From Cloeon dipterum (taxonomy: Eukaryota > Arthropoda > Insecta > Ephemeroptera > Baetidae): a DNA stretch of 64,000 nucleotides. The stretch spans positions 13,578,001-13,642,000 of the forward strand of contig NC_088788.1 in NCBI RefSeq assembly GCF_949628265.1. The letters are read 5' to 3'. The notes under the pieces were generated by a model. That model was not told where the DNA came from and ran no database searches. It worked only from the letters and a program-made list of their open reading frames with translations. Shown piece by piece: positions 25,473 to 37,102 of the stretch. Positions within the stretch are counted from its first letter, which is position 1. Each line of letters starts with the position of its first letter. Both the position numbers and the translations under genes were made by a program.

Positions 25473-28400
25473 ATGGGCGATGATTCGAGCAGCGGCGAGT
25501 GGCAGTTTTGCGTGAGGGCAGTCACCGCACCCGGCGAGACCTTGGCAGTGGTCGGAGACTGTCCTCAACTGGGTCAATGGAAGCTTCAAGGCGCCTTGGA
25601 TCTGCACTGCGGCTCGGAAGGGTCAGTCAACCTCTTTGTTTTAGCAGCAGCGAGAATTTACCTTATGTGCGAACAGGAATGTGTGGCGAGGCAGCACGCG
25701 GCTGCCGAGAGGACAGACCATCAACTACAGGTATATGGTCTGCGTGTTGGTTCCTCCGGACGGCGAGAGGATCATGGAGGAAATCAGGGTGGTGAAAAAG
25801 TGGGAAACCCACCCCCAACCAAGATACATTAGCCAGAAAAGTGAGCTTTGTAATTAATTAATCGATTTTAAAAACGCACCTTCGCGCAGTTTTTGAAAGC
25901 TCCGAAAAACGCGATGAGTTGGAGGAGTTTGGGCTGGTAGATGGACTGCAGCAGGTCGAGCGCGGCTGGTTGACATCCGAGACGGTGATCCAGCTCAAAC
26001 TTTTTGGCGAAGAACCCATCAAAATGTGGAAGAGGAGACTGCTTAATAAGCAGGTTGAGAGAGGGTACCATTTCCTGACGAATTGTGGTTTTTAACTTGC
26101 ACATGGGCGCAGGTTTTAGTGAAGGTCACTCCTGTTACAATCAGCTCGGGCAATGCTCCTGACAGGCTGGCTAAAACCAGTGAACTGTCTTTGGATGAGA
26201 GCATGGACACGCTGGAGCTCTCTGGCAACAGCACGGAGAAGAACGTGTGGCCCATCACGGAACTATCGGTAATTTCACCTTTTAAAGCAGCACTGGTTAA
26301 TGCCTTTTTATGCGCTGGGAGTAAGTAGGTCGAGGGAGCCTTAAGTGAATGATTGCAACATTTATAAAATAATTATAGTCGCATCTCACTTCATTTGCCA
26401 GGGAATGCTGTCAACCAGTATTGTGTTTCAAATACTTCACATGGTCATCCACATTTTTATACTTAAATTCCGTTCAATTCATTTATGCAAAACAACTCGT
26501 ATAAAATATATGGATCCAATCATTTTTCTAATGATTGATGGTTTTTACAGTGCATTCCCCTAAATAATTTGAAGGAGGAATAGTTTTGTTTATTTTTGTT
26601 CCAATTATTTGTGTGACATGATTGATTAATAACTAAGAATAATCTCTAAAGGTCATAAACGAGGATGACTGCATTTTCCAAACTCAGTCGCAGTTTGGAA
26701 AGGTTTACAACCCTGGAGACTTTTTCCTTTACCAAATTCAAGTGCTCTTTCCAGAAAATACGGTAATTACATTATTTGCTTGCTCACGTCAGTATTTACC
26801 TCCATATTATGTTATCAACTCAACTCACTTAAATTTTCCATTCTTGCAGGCCTATCTTATTGACTTTTACGCTCGCAACCAAGGGTCAAATGAAGAAGAT
26901 GTCCCAACTCATGTGGGCTTCTGCTACATCCTCCCAAGCACTTTGAAAAACAGCGAGGGACAGGTCATTGTGCCCATTACCGGCTTGCGGCATCAGCCAA
27001 TCGGGCAACTGACTGGTTAGTAAATTTACATGCATGGGACTTGCTGAGATTTTTGCTGTCTCTTCTCGATAGTTGAATATCTGAAGGTTGCCCCACTGCC
27101 ACATGCTGTGTGTGATATGAAAGAAGTCTTCAGCCGGTACTGGAGCCACACCTGGTGCGGCCTTGATGTTGGCCATAGAGGGGCTGGAAATTCGTTTAAA
27201 ACTCAGAAAATCGGGTTTGTGTGCTTCTTATGTAAGTTAAGTCATGGGCTAAATAATTATAAAATGCAGAATGGCCGAAATCCGAGAAAACACAATCGCG
27301 TCGCTGACCCAGGCGGCCCGCCACGGAGCGGATTTCGTGGAATTTGACGTCCAATTATCCCGAGACCTTGTGCCTGTTATCTACCATGACTTTCACGTCA
27401 TTATTTCTATGAAGCAGAAAGCCACATACGGCGAAAGCGACTTCCTGACGCTCCCCGTTAAGGATTTAACTCTGCAACAGTTGCATCTTCTCAAGGTAAT
27501 ATTAAATTGTTGCAGTCTCCAAAATTTATAACTAAAACCTTTACAGTAAAACAAAAGAGCATGACCTCAGTGTAGTATTAATTCTACTGGAGCGAATAGT
27601 GTAAATTATCTCGGGGGAAGAGTTTTTACACTTGATCCTTGTCGAACTCTAGCATGCGTGAATAGATTTTAGCGCCCTTTACCCTGCTTTTTCTGTACCC
27701 TATATTATTGCTCTGCAGGGCAAAGATTGGCCAGTGCCAAGTAAAGTTCTACATTTCAGTTGCAGCGAAGATGCTTCGGGCAGGGTAAGCTCAGAAAAGC
27801 TGCTTTGCTGTGACCCCTCAGTAATATTTTCGTTTTCATTTGCTTGGGATCCTTCTAGGGATAGAGTAGTGCCATTTGAGGTGAAATGTTACGTTTCTAT
27901 CAGTTGCATCTTGACAACTTGAGCATTATTCATTGAAACGTATTTACACATTAGTCTGTAATGGTTGTATTATAAACGTGCGCAGTTATCATTCATTAAA
28001 GCATGCGATGGAGTCATGTTTGTCTATGTTCTGTCAACACGCCAAACCAGGCACGACTTAATTTATGTGTGTTTACCTGCAAGACTAATAATGCGACTAA
28101 TTCAATGTTCATTAGCTATATTGAACTGTAATAATGCAATTAAAACTTATGGTTTTTGTTATTCCATGGCACGCATGTGTTTGAAACGCTGGCTCAACAA
28201 TTCAATATTAACTTCTATCGTTTTTCAGGTGTATCATCTGGAAGAAGGAAAAAATCAACTCAATCCTCGATTCTTTGATGAAGATCTAGAGGACCATCAG
28301 CCATTTCCAACTCTTCAATCGGCTCTGGAGAAATTAAACGAGCATGTAGGATTCAATATTGAAATCAAATGGACCATGCAGCTGAAAGTAAGACGTTTCA

Positions 28401-29775
28401 GCAGTCCAGTGACTGCTAATAAATTATTGTATCCAACAGGACGGAACTTACGAGCTGTATCATCCGTTTGATCTGAACTTGTACCTGGACGTAGTCTTAG
28501 AAACTGTGCTGAAGCACGGCGGGCACAGAAAAATCATATTTTCCTGCTTTCACCCTGACATTTGCACCATGTACGGATCACCGAATTAAATTTTTTGAAA
28601 TAATGCAGCGTGAGATTTTTAGGATTCGTCTGAAGCAGAATAAGTATCCAGTAATGTTCCTGACGCAAGGAGCCACCAATAAGTATCCGCCGTACAATGA
28701 CCCACGTTGCCATGACATTCACGGTGCCATGTACTTCACAAAGGCAGCAGGAATTTTGGTAATTTAAATCTCCACCAATTCAAGACAGTTTTCATGAGTC
28801 CTTTTACAGGGTGTGAATGCGCACACAGAAGACTTGCTGCGCGATCCATCCCTTGTGCAGGCTGTGCGGGATGCAGGATTAGTTCTCTTTTGCTGGGGTG
28901 ATGACAACAATGACACTAAAACTATCAAGCACCTCAAGTCACTTGGTCTCCATGGTGTGATTTATGACAAGTAAGAAACTAGCAAAATAATTATTGTCTC
29001 ACAGTCTGCAGTTAATTTTTAAGTTACAAAGCTCAAAGTCCTTGGATATAATTAACCCTCAGCTCTCATGCTTGCCAGAAATATGTTACACTATTTTTAT
29101 CTCTGGCAGGTACTGGTTAAATATAATGGAAGTTAAGATATAATTATTATATATATGAGCAGTGAACCAAGCTGTTGGCACGCATTGTTGAGCACTTGCA
29201 ACATGAGAATCCAGGGGTTTTAAGTGTGCGCTGATATAATTATGCACCTTCTGTTGATTCACTTGCATTGCAAGGATAAGTCCAATCAGCAAAAGCAGTC
29301 AGACTCGCTACTTGCTTGCTTGCACTTTTTCCTGCATACGTCCATAAATTTCACGGCCTTCACGGGACGAATGTCTAGCTTTTCATTTGTTATTTGTTTG
29401 CGAGCTACTTGCTATCAGTGAGTCGCCCATCTTACAAGAAATGAACACGAGAAAAATGACAGCATGATTTTTGTTCAAAATGTCCTAATCAAATTCTGAC
29501 TTCGTTTGTTTGGCAGGATTGACCAACTGGGGTGCAAGGAAGTGAAAGAGAGCATTTTCTTGGTAGAAGCAAGAGAAAGCGAAAGGCAGCAGATTGCTGC
29601 GTTGGGCATTCAGAATTCGCCTCAGTCTCCAGTTGAGCCTCAGGGGGTGAGAACATTAACCTCCTGTGACAAATGCAAAAGTAACGATTTGATCTGATTT
29701 CAGTGCAGCAAAGAATCTGAAGAAGGGCCCCTCCTTAACCTAGCACCTACTGCTGCCGCTTCAAGCTCTGGCTAA
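25473..29775 (+). CDS. GPCPD1: Glycerophosphocholine phosphodiesterase GPCPD1 (GDE5-type)
   Basis: Fourteen coding exons join to 688 residues (family about 670): 25473-25621, 25677-25840, 25890-26053, 26113-26268, 26652-26762, 26850-27015, 27073-27214, 27270-27495, 28229-28387, 28440-28570, 28623-28758, 28810-28970, 29517-29646 and 29704-29775. It hydrolyses glycerophosphocholine to choline and glycerol-3-phosphate in the cytosol. Residues about 8-115 form an N-terminal CBM20 starch-binding-type domain (AVVGDCPQLGQWK; NYRYMVCVLV), which only this GDPD branch carries. The GDPD catalytic domain starts near residue 333 with GHRG (H338, R339), then E357-N358, E375 and D377 (VEFDVQLS), H390-D391 and E471/K473 in NIEIKW. 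All expected active-site residues are present. The 3' part has TEDLLRDPS and LVLFCWGDD, typical of GPCPD1. The last exon is Ala/Ser-rich and may be lineage-specific. The 733 bp intron after residue 426 is the longest coding intron. Confidence 0.96.
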
Positions 29776-29818
29776 ATAAGCACACCTTAAGATATTTCAA
29801 GAAGATAATATTTAATTT

Positions 29819-29824
29819 AATAAA
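29819..29824 (+). terminator. Poly(A) signal of GPCPD1
   Basis: The first AATAAA after the GPCPD1 stop, 44 bp downstream. Confidence 0.6.
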
Positions 29825-30203
29825 TGATGCAGTAATTTCAGACATACTTATAGAACTGGATAGTATTAATTGGCCATATTGTCAAGCCAGTCACTGATAC
29901 TATAATATAAGGTCACTCTAATTTATTTATTGCTTCCATTGCTCAAATGTTATGATTGTTCCCCAATGCTTCATATTCTAAATATTGTTGAAGTTCGCAT
30001 GCTGCAAAATGTTCCCGGTTTCGACTTTTCGAAAGGACAATCACTGCATTAATTTATTGCCTGCGCTTATAGCAAGATTATTTGGTACAATCCTGTGTTT
30101 GAATGAAAATTGGACGAGAAAAATATAGCCAGTAAATTACCAAATTGTGCTATGGCGAATAATAAAGCAGATATTGGATATAATTTTAAATTGAAAGATG
30201 AAT
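29825..30203. other. Convergent intergenic spacer, GPCPD1 / SmD2
   Basis: AT-rich DNA between two converging genes. No exon, RNA gene or repeat was recognised. Confidence 0.6.
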
Positions 30204-30209
30204 TTTATT
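30204..30209 (-). terminator. Poly(A) signal of SmD2
   Basis: AATAAA on the minus strand, 63 bp after the SmD2 stop codon. Confidence 0.6.
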
Positions 30210-30271
30210 CCTTTAACTTACATTTTACTCCTTAAACTTACATGCAACAGACACTTCATACAAAATTCAGG

Positions 30272-30937
30272 TTATTTTCCTGCGGCGGTGGCCAGTGGGT
30301 TTCTCAGGACGAGAATAACTGAATCGCCACGCAAGAACATTTTGGAGATGAAACGATCCTTGTTTACAGGCTTTGCCTAGAACAAGAAAATTTCAAAATT
30401 TATTAGTAAATTATGTGCTTGTCAGTCACGGAATTAAATCTTAACTCAGGAAACCAAGTAAAGTCCCACAACAGGATTCCACTACATCACAGCAGTAAAA
30501 TGTGTGATTGATGTAGTAAATTGTGCACGCATCACAATTTAAAGTAAAACATGTGTAAATAAAACACATTAATTACCTTTTTCTTACTCTTGCCGGTTCT
30601 GGGAAGCTCGGTCCACATTTCCTTAACATTTTCAAGGACCATGTTGCAGTGACGGTCAAAGGCTTTGACTCTAGCCAACAATTTCTTGTTGTTCCGGCAA
30701 TTGATAAGGACTTGAGTGTTGTTCTTCACACTTTGTGTGAGTACAGACAAAGGTCCAGTGTTGAATTCTTCTTCTTCGCGCTTTGACAGCTCTTCAGGGG
30801 TCATTTCTGACTTCGGCTTTGTTAAAAGAGTTGGTGGTGGTGCACTAAAAAGCAAAGCATTGTTTAGAACACACTCGGACCAGACGCTAACCTAAGTTAA
30901 GGCTGCTAAGCAATAATTTTACAGAAACTTACGCCAT
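30272..30937 (-). CDS. SNRPD2: Small nuclear ribonucleoprotein Sm D2
   Basis: Three coding exons, 30937-30933, 30844-30577 and 30376-30272, give 125 residues (family about 118). SmD2 is one of seven Sm proteins forming the ring on U1, U2, U4 and U5 snRNAs, assembled in the cytoplasm and acting in the nuclear spliceosome. The first coding exon holds only five bases, ATGGC; the second completes Ala2 and gives [16 protein letters not shown]. The D2-specific N-terminal extension ([19 protein letters not shown]) precedes the Sm1 motif ([21 protein letters not shown], with [12 protein letters not shown] after it). Sm2 follows a basic loop (GKSKKK) and reads [18 protein letters not shown]. The end is Ala-rich (ATAAGK). 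Every landmark of D2 is intact. It is convergent with GPCPD1 and upstream has CCAAT boxes on both strands. Confidence 0.97.
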
Positions 30938-31235
30938 TTTAAGAAGATTTAGGTGCTCTGGTCAAAGCTGAAATTGTTTTTCTCAAAACAGTTGCTCAAA
31001 TTTCACAGTATGTGTGAATTTTGAGACAATTTATAGCTTGCCGGTTACTTGCGTTCGCTTACAAACACAAATCAATGATGGATGCCATGTTGATGATTTC
31101 TCTTCTCTCTTCACACTGTTAGCCAATCACAATCGCTTTCGTGTTTTTCATTGGCCTACGAAAGACAAGTATATTACTTTTGCCGCGAAAAGAACAAAGA
31201 GAAAGAGCCTGATGCCTGATGTGATGATATTTTAA
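30938..31235 (-). promoter_or_regulatory. SmD2 promoter region with paired CCAAT boxes
   Basis: About 190 bp upstream of the SmD2 start a CCAAT box (31123-31127) and an inverted one (ATTGG, 31150-31154) lie 22 bp apart, an arrangement typical of NF-Y-driven housekeeping promoters. An untranslated leader may occupy part of the stretch. Confidence 0.45.
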
Positions 31236-31861
31236 AGGCTTTAAACTTTAAACCCGATTTAATTTTTATTGTTATAGCCGCTTAAAGCATTATTTAACTT
31301 CACACTCCAAGGCCAGTAAAAATAAACAGAAAATTGGCTAGTAGTGAGCTTGTCCACAGTAAAAATTAATTTTCGAAATTTTATTGGAAATACGGGAAAT
31401 ACATACGGGAAATACCGTGTCCAGCAATATTATTCAAAATATCAACGTAACATGGGAGAATTCAATTAAAGTCGTGGTTTAAATTTGATATTTTTCAAAC
31501 TCGATTATTTATTAATAAAAAATTATCTTTGTTTTAACCGAGGGTGAATTTTTAAAGGGGAATAATTGCGGGAATTGATTTCGAGGTTAGACAACTGCTG
31601 GATGATAGCCAGATGCGCGCCGCATATATGAGTGAAGAAAATATTTGCCTGTATTTGCATACTTTATTTTACATTTGCTCTAGAGTGTACTTTTAGAGCC
31701 CAATACGCATAAAACACAACGCGAATTTCTAACACACGTTGTTTTAATTCTTTTACTGTGCGCAGTTCGCACCCTCACTGTTAAATTTAACAAATAATAT
31801 TATGGATATTATAATTATAATAAGATTTTGAATTTTACTCCTGCAATATTCCCGTCCATAT
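31236..31861. other. AT-rich intergenic spacer, SmD2 / ARL2BP
   Basis: No gene or structured element recognised. A short direct repeat (ATACGGGAAATAC) occurs at about 31391-31416. Confidence 0.5.
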
Positions 31862-31867
31862 TTTATT
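31862..31867 (-). terminator. Poly(A) signal of ARL2BP
   Basis: AATAAA on the minus strand, 74 bp beyond the ARL2BP stop codon. Confidence 0.5.
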
Positions 31868-31940
31868 CGAATTCTTTTTTGTGGCAAATATTTTGGCAAA
31901 TATTAAAATTCAATTGAGAATTGCAGAGACGAGGAAAAAT

Positions 31941-33001
31941 TTATTGATTCCGATTCATTGCTGATCCAACCACAACAATGGCACCACTCAACTCGTCAGA
32001 TAGTTTAGCCTGAAATCATATAAACATACACAATGATCATTCGCATTACACCGTCTTTGCATGTTATGGATTATAACAATTTTTGTTTCTCAGTCTATAT
32101 AGAGTGTAGAAAAGGGTTTAATAAAATATTTTTTGCCAATTTGTTTTCAACAAACTTACACATTTGTAGTCGATCATCATTTGCTTGAAAGACAAAAAGT
32201 CTGCAAAACTCCGCAGCAGCTCGAAAACTTCTCCATCCAATTCATTTTTATGATGGCTGAAAAAAAGAACCATAACATTTCGTTTTTATTGTTCTTGAAT
32301 TTTGGCAAAAGCGCAATTACAAAATAAAAAATATTAAGTCATAATAATCTTTATCATATATGCATAATTATATTGAAATCACGCGCACAACAAATTAAAT
32401 GCTGAAATAATAATTTTGTTATAGATTTTACCCAATCTCGTTGAAAAATGACGCAAAATTGAGTTCTGGGATTCTCCTTGTTAATTCGCTCTCTAAATGT
32501 GCTTCAACCAACTGAATCTAAAAATAAAATTGTAAAAATGTGATTATTTACTAATTAATGAAGATCGTGTACCCCTTACATAGCTCTGGAAGATGTCTGT
32601 GTAAATTAGTTTGTTTTCTTCGGAGTCTTCAAAGTGATAGTAATTTTGGTCCATGAACGCATCTCGGATATTTTTGAAGGTAGGACCTTGATCAGAAAAC
32701 AATTTATTATATTTTAGTATCTGCATCGATGACAAATTTAATGTCGAAATGGATCAATACAAAAATCAATTAACTAATGTAAAAGGAATATTATATATTG
32801 TAACGTATAATCGATTGTAAACCATATAGAAGCAAATAATAATGTGATATACTGTATAATTTATAAATTTTGATACATACCTATAATGATATCCTCAATG
32901 TGACCGATGACTTCATCAAACTGGATGGTTGCTCTGTTTGAATTAGATTCAATCAAATTTTCCAAATCCTCTGAATGCAGTCCACTGCTTGAAATATCCA
33001 T
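31941..33001 (-). CDS. ARL2BP: ADP-ribosylation factor-like 2-binding protein (BART)
   Basis: Five coding exons, 33001-32881, 32686-32580, 32517-32432, 32256-32160 and 32009-31941, give 159 residues (family about 163). ARL2BP binds GTP-loaded ARL2/ARL3 through its BART fold; it occurs in cytosol, mitochondria and the ciliary base. The family core is unmistakable: FDEVIGHIEDIII near residue 28, then FMDQNYYHFEDSEENKLIYT, the amphipathic VEAHLESELTRRIPELNF, and HHKNELDGEVFELLRSFADF ahead of LSFKQMMIDYK. The second exon was started at 32686, after CTGATCAAG: this acceptor matches the phase of the donor at 32880 and gives the expected FKNIRDAFMD spacing, whereas the CAG a little upstream leaves the wrong phase. 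The short C-terminus after residue 138 is not strongly family-like. It is head-to-head with prohibitin. Confidence 0.94.
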
Positions 33002-34073
33002 TATATACTCTCAAGAAGTCAGGCGACCATCTTTTGTTCTGCGCTTTTCAACTCTATCGTCAGCTTCAAGAGTTAAAAATATTTAATATTAATAAAACAC
33101 AATCATTTCACTAAAAGCTAATAATATTTTTTTTGTTAATTTTAATCATAAAAATATCTTGCAACAAACATAAAGTATGTTGCTTTTCGGTTTGCTACAC
33201 CGCGTGAATAATATTTATTTATTTATTTTTTTTATATGTATATAAACACTGAAAGGAAAAATATAAATTATTCAAATAATTAATACCTCTTTTGAAAATA
33301 ACTTTGTAAAACACTTAGAAAACGTAGAATAATTGTGATTATTCGAAATTTCACCGAATTAAATGCCAGAAATCCCGTTACCATAGTCACCAAAAGCTTG
33401 ACGCTCTCACAATGCAGTTGTCGCGCCAAAATAATTCAAAATATATCATTCAAGATCATCATTCCGTTACTAGCAACATTGGAAAAATTAGTATAAAACT
33501 CAACTTCGTAGGCATTTAATTTAATAATTTAAAAGGTAAATATTTTGATTTATAATAGACTTGAATGAAATATTTTATAAATATATGACTAAACAATATT
33601 CAACATTTAACTTTTTTAGATTTTCATGATATTTTTATAGTTGGCAAACATGATTTTATATGGCTGCTTTGTTAATGTGTGTGTGCACCTCCGTTCCGGC
33701 GTGAGCTCCTAGAAATTTAACAAGTTTTCCAATTTTCAATTAAGGTAATCACATTTTAGCGTAAGCTTCTCTATTTTATCATTCATCAAAATTCTGATTC
33801 AACTAGAACGTTGAAAAAATGCGCTTTTTTAATTATTTCACGTGTAATTCGGCTTTTAAATAGACTGATCTTGTTGTTTTTAAGATGATGTAACCAATGC
33901 GTACATAACCCTATATAGTTTTTATTGAACTTATTCGGCATTTGAATAATTCACTACATACTCCTATGCATTATTGCGCACTCGTCATTTGCTTACTGAT
34001 AACACGATGCTTAATATAAACACTAATAAAAAATGGAGCTAATGATTGGCAATCTCATTCTTTCCTCCAGGCA
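33002..34073. promoter_or_regulatory. Shared upstream region of ARL2BP and prohibitin 1
   Basis: About 1.07 kb separates the divergent start codons. Two RFX/X-box-like sequences lie upstream of ARL2BP: GTTACCATAGTCAC near 33378-33391, which fits the 14-base X-box except at one position, and GTTACTAGCAAC near 33468-33479. For prohibitin an acceptor (CCTCCAG) ends at 34070, three bases before the ATG, so a 5' UTR intron is likely; a possible donor is GTAATC at 33745. The remainder is AT-rich and shows nothing else. Confidence 0.45.
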
Positions 34074-35080
34074 ATGGCAGCACAATTTTTGAACAGATTA
34101 GGACAACTTGGCCTGGGGGTTGCAGTTGTTGGTGGTGTTATCAACTCTGCACTCTACAATGGTGAGATTTTCTCGTACTGCTGAAGACTCAATTTGTTCA
34201 CTACATACTAAAACAAATGAAATGTTTGCAGTTGATGGTGGTCATCGAGCTGTAATTTTTGACCGCTTCGCTGGTGTAAAAAATCAAGTGTCTGGAGAAG
34301 GCACTCACTTCTTCATCCCGTGGGTGCAACGGCCGATCACCTTTGACATCCGGTCACGACCCAGAAACATACCGGTGGTCACTGGCAGCAAGGACTTGCA
34401 AAATGTCAACATCACCCTTCGTATTCTCTTCAGACCCATCCCCGACCAGCTTCCTCGCATTTACACAATTCTCGGCGTTGATTACGATGAAAGAGTCTTG
34501 CCTTCCATCACTAATGAAGTGCTCAAAGCAGTTGTGGTGCGTATCATTAATAAACCTTTTTTAAATTTGCTAGAAATTACATGATTTATTGTCTACAGGC
34601 CCAATATGATGCTGGAGAACTGATTACTCAGCGTGAAATTGTGTCAAAGAAAGTGTCTGAGGATTTGACGAGAAGAGCTGAGCAGTTCGGCGTCATCCTA
34701 GATGATATTTCTATTGTAAGTTTGATTTAGACCTTCTTGCGCGTAATCTCTTAATATTTTCTTTACAGACGCACTTGACATTCGGCAAAGAATTCACACA
34801 AGCTGTTGAGTTGAAGCAGGTTGCCCAGCAGGAGGCTGAACGCGCTAAATTCCTTGTCGAGAAAGCTGAGCAACAGAAGAAAGCTGCAATCATCTCTGCT
34901 GAGGGTGACACCCAGGCGGCAGTGCTCTTAGCAAAGGCCTTTGGTAGTGCTGGTGAAGGTTTGGTCGAGCTGAGACGTATTGAAGCTGGAGAAGACATTA
35001 CATACCAATTGGCCAGGTCAAGGAACGTCATCTACCTTCCTCAGGGCCAGGGAACCCTGTTGCAGCTACCTGCCCAGTAA
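34074..35080 (+). CDS. PHB1: Prohibitin 1
   Basis: Four coding exons, 34074-34161, 34232-34536, 34599-34715 and 34769-35080, give 273 residues (family 272-276). With prohibitin 2 it builds ring-shaped scaffolds in the mitochondrial inner membrane that hold the m-AAA protease and support cristae and respiratory complexes. The N-terminal hydrophobic anchor is [18 protein letters not shown] (about residues 12-29). The PHB/SPFH domain follows ([45 protein letters not shown]). The C-terminal coiled coil begins near residue 177 with [20 protein letters not shown], and the end is [19 protein letters not shown]. All expected segments are present without gaps. Prohibitin 2 is not in the window. Confidence 0.97.
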
Positions 35081-35211
35081 ACCAACCGCATGTAAATACC
35101 TGAGTAGGACATCCAAGAATTGGAACCTCATTTGTTACTATTTTGGGGCGCCAGGCTTAGTCACTATATAAAAACATTTCCGTATGTTCATTTTTATCAG
35201 AGATTTCGGCC

Positions 35212-35217
35212 AATAAA
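35212..35217 (+). terminator. Poly(A) signal of prohibitin 1
   Basis: AATAAA, 132 bp after the stop codon, within CCAATAAATAATG. Confidence 0.55.
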
Positions 35218-36080
35218 TAATGTCTGCATTTTGATTTTGGAATAAAATGGTATGCTGACTGTAATTCCTGCAGCACTTCTTAATTAATTTATTTTTGTTC
35301 TTTTACCTTTTAACTTATATCCTGTATGTATCAATAGTCGGACATTTTTTCTATCAGTTCAATTTTTAACATTATTAGCATTAAAGTTTTCCGCTCGGCT
35401 CCAGTAGTCATTCTGGTGAATAACTCAAAAAATACTCGCCAAAAGCAAACAGAAAATTTTCTAGAAAGGGCACTTTATTATAAAGAGAATGAGTCGGATT
35501 AGGGTGCTTACAATTAGTGTAATTTTTCTTTAGAGAGTAACGAGAAGTTTTGAGTACAGAAGTGCTGACATTGAAGGTCTGCAAAATAACTGGGAATTCA
35601 TAGCACATGATTATTGGATTTTGGTGACGGCTGACTGGTAAAAATCAATTAAAACAGTCACTTTGCAAGAAAGTAAAAGGTAAAATCAAATACAGTTAGA
35701 AAAGGCGACATAAAATATTTAAAATAAACAATGTTTTTACGACAGAACGTTTACTAATGTTCTTTTTTAAAGTAGAGCCGAAAATTGCACCTCAAAGTAA
35801 AAATGAATATTATAATATATTTTTGGGAAAAATATTGAAATATTTCCAAAATTTTCTTTGCGGAATTTTGAGAGCTCAAGCGTCAAGTTAGTGCTAGCCA
35901 GCATAATAAATATAAAAATTAATATGATGGCGATGAAAGATTGGAAAAAATATCGATAGAATTTCATATTATTTTCTAGAATTAAATTTAAAAACGATGA
36001 AGCATAATTATTATCTCTATTATAGGATAGGGCTTGATTAGTTCTTGCAGGGTCTCGCGCGTTTAACTTTTGAAATTCAC
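35218..36080. other. Intergenic spacer, prohibitin 1 / SAR1
   Basis: AT-rich, no exon or structured element recognised. Confidence 0.5.
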
Positions 36081-37102
36081 TCGGTACGGTTGGTAGTCAT
36101 CGATCATGAAACTGACAACCCTTTCGTAGCCACCATTACACAACAGGCACGTCACCCCGACAGTCAGAACCAGGTATTATTCCAAATTTAGCTGCGATTA
36201 GTATACCGTTTGGGCTCAGTTTACTATTTTGGGCCTTCCTAGAGTTGGTGCTGCGGTGGAATTGCGATTCGGGCTACAAAATAGGTCAGGGGCCTCCAAA
36301 TATTGTGCACTGTCACTCGCCGATGTTTTGCGGACTAACCTCCTTTCTGTTTTCGTTTGTCAGCTTGCCTGCAATTTCGCCAATCTATCTTGAATAGTGT
36401 TAAACGGGTCAAAGTAGGGTCAGGGTGAGAGTTTTGCTTTAGTTTAAACGAAAGAATTTTATTTTCTCAGCCAACAGGAACTTTTCTCGTGCTGAAATTG
36501 ATGGGAGCTACGAGTATTATGTATTTTGCATCGGCATTTAAATTGAATTGAAAGTGAAGTGCCGTTGGAATTTGCTTGACGCTTGAGTTTGGCTCCTAAA
36601 TCAAATATCTAGAAGCACTCGTCCTTATTGAGAAACTTATTGTTCAACTTTAATGCGTCATTAATCATTAATATCCTACGCAGTCTTTTTTAGATCCTTT
36701 AAAATCTAATATCAATTTACCGCAAAACCAGAAAAATTCGTAATAATTTACTGTTCAGTTAACTCCTAGTTAAAAATGATTTAATGTTAAGATAAGTTGT
36801 TTTTTGTTATGAAATCGAAATCCTTTAATATTTATAATATATAATACAAAAATAATGCCACATTATTGCATATTATTTATTTTTAATATATTTCACAATT
36901 TCAAAATAGTTACGTACAAACTGTTTGCTTATACTATGTTATTCATTTATGGGAAGAAATTTAATAACTGTTATGCATGTTTATTATTTTATTATTATTT
37001 TCCATGTAAAATCACAGTTCACCTTTCATTCCTGTTTCAGATCGGGCTCTAAAGTGTCATCTGCCTAGGGCTGACCAGGACTGACACAAATTTAGATTCA
37101 AA
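36081..37102 (+). promoter_or_regulatory. Probable SAR1 promoter, 5' UTR exon and intron
   Basis: A GC-richer segment around 36.08-36.17 kb ends at a donor-like CAG/GTATTA (intron from 36174), and a strong acceptor TGTTTCAG ends at 37040, 62 bases before the SAR1 start. This suggests an untranslated first exon and an 867 bp AT-rich intron. Transcript data would be needed to fix the first exon's start. Confidence 0.4.

Noticed and set aside
27719..27742. Possible small extra exon of GPCPD1 between acceptor CTGCAG and donor GTAAAG
   Set aside because: Exon 8 joins exon 9 (28229) directly in phase and matches the family there; inserting this piece adds residues the family lacks and disturbs the phase.
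32687..32706. ARL2BP exon 2 starting at the earlier CAG near 32720
   Set aside because: It leaves the wrong phase with the donor at 32880 and inserts residues absent from the family; the acceptor before 32686 fits both.
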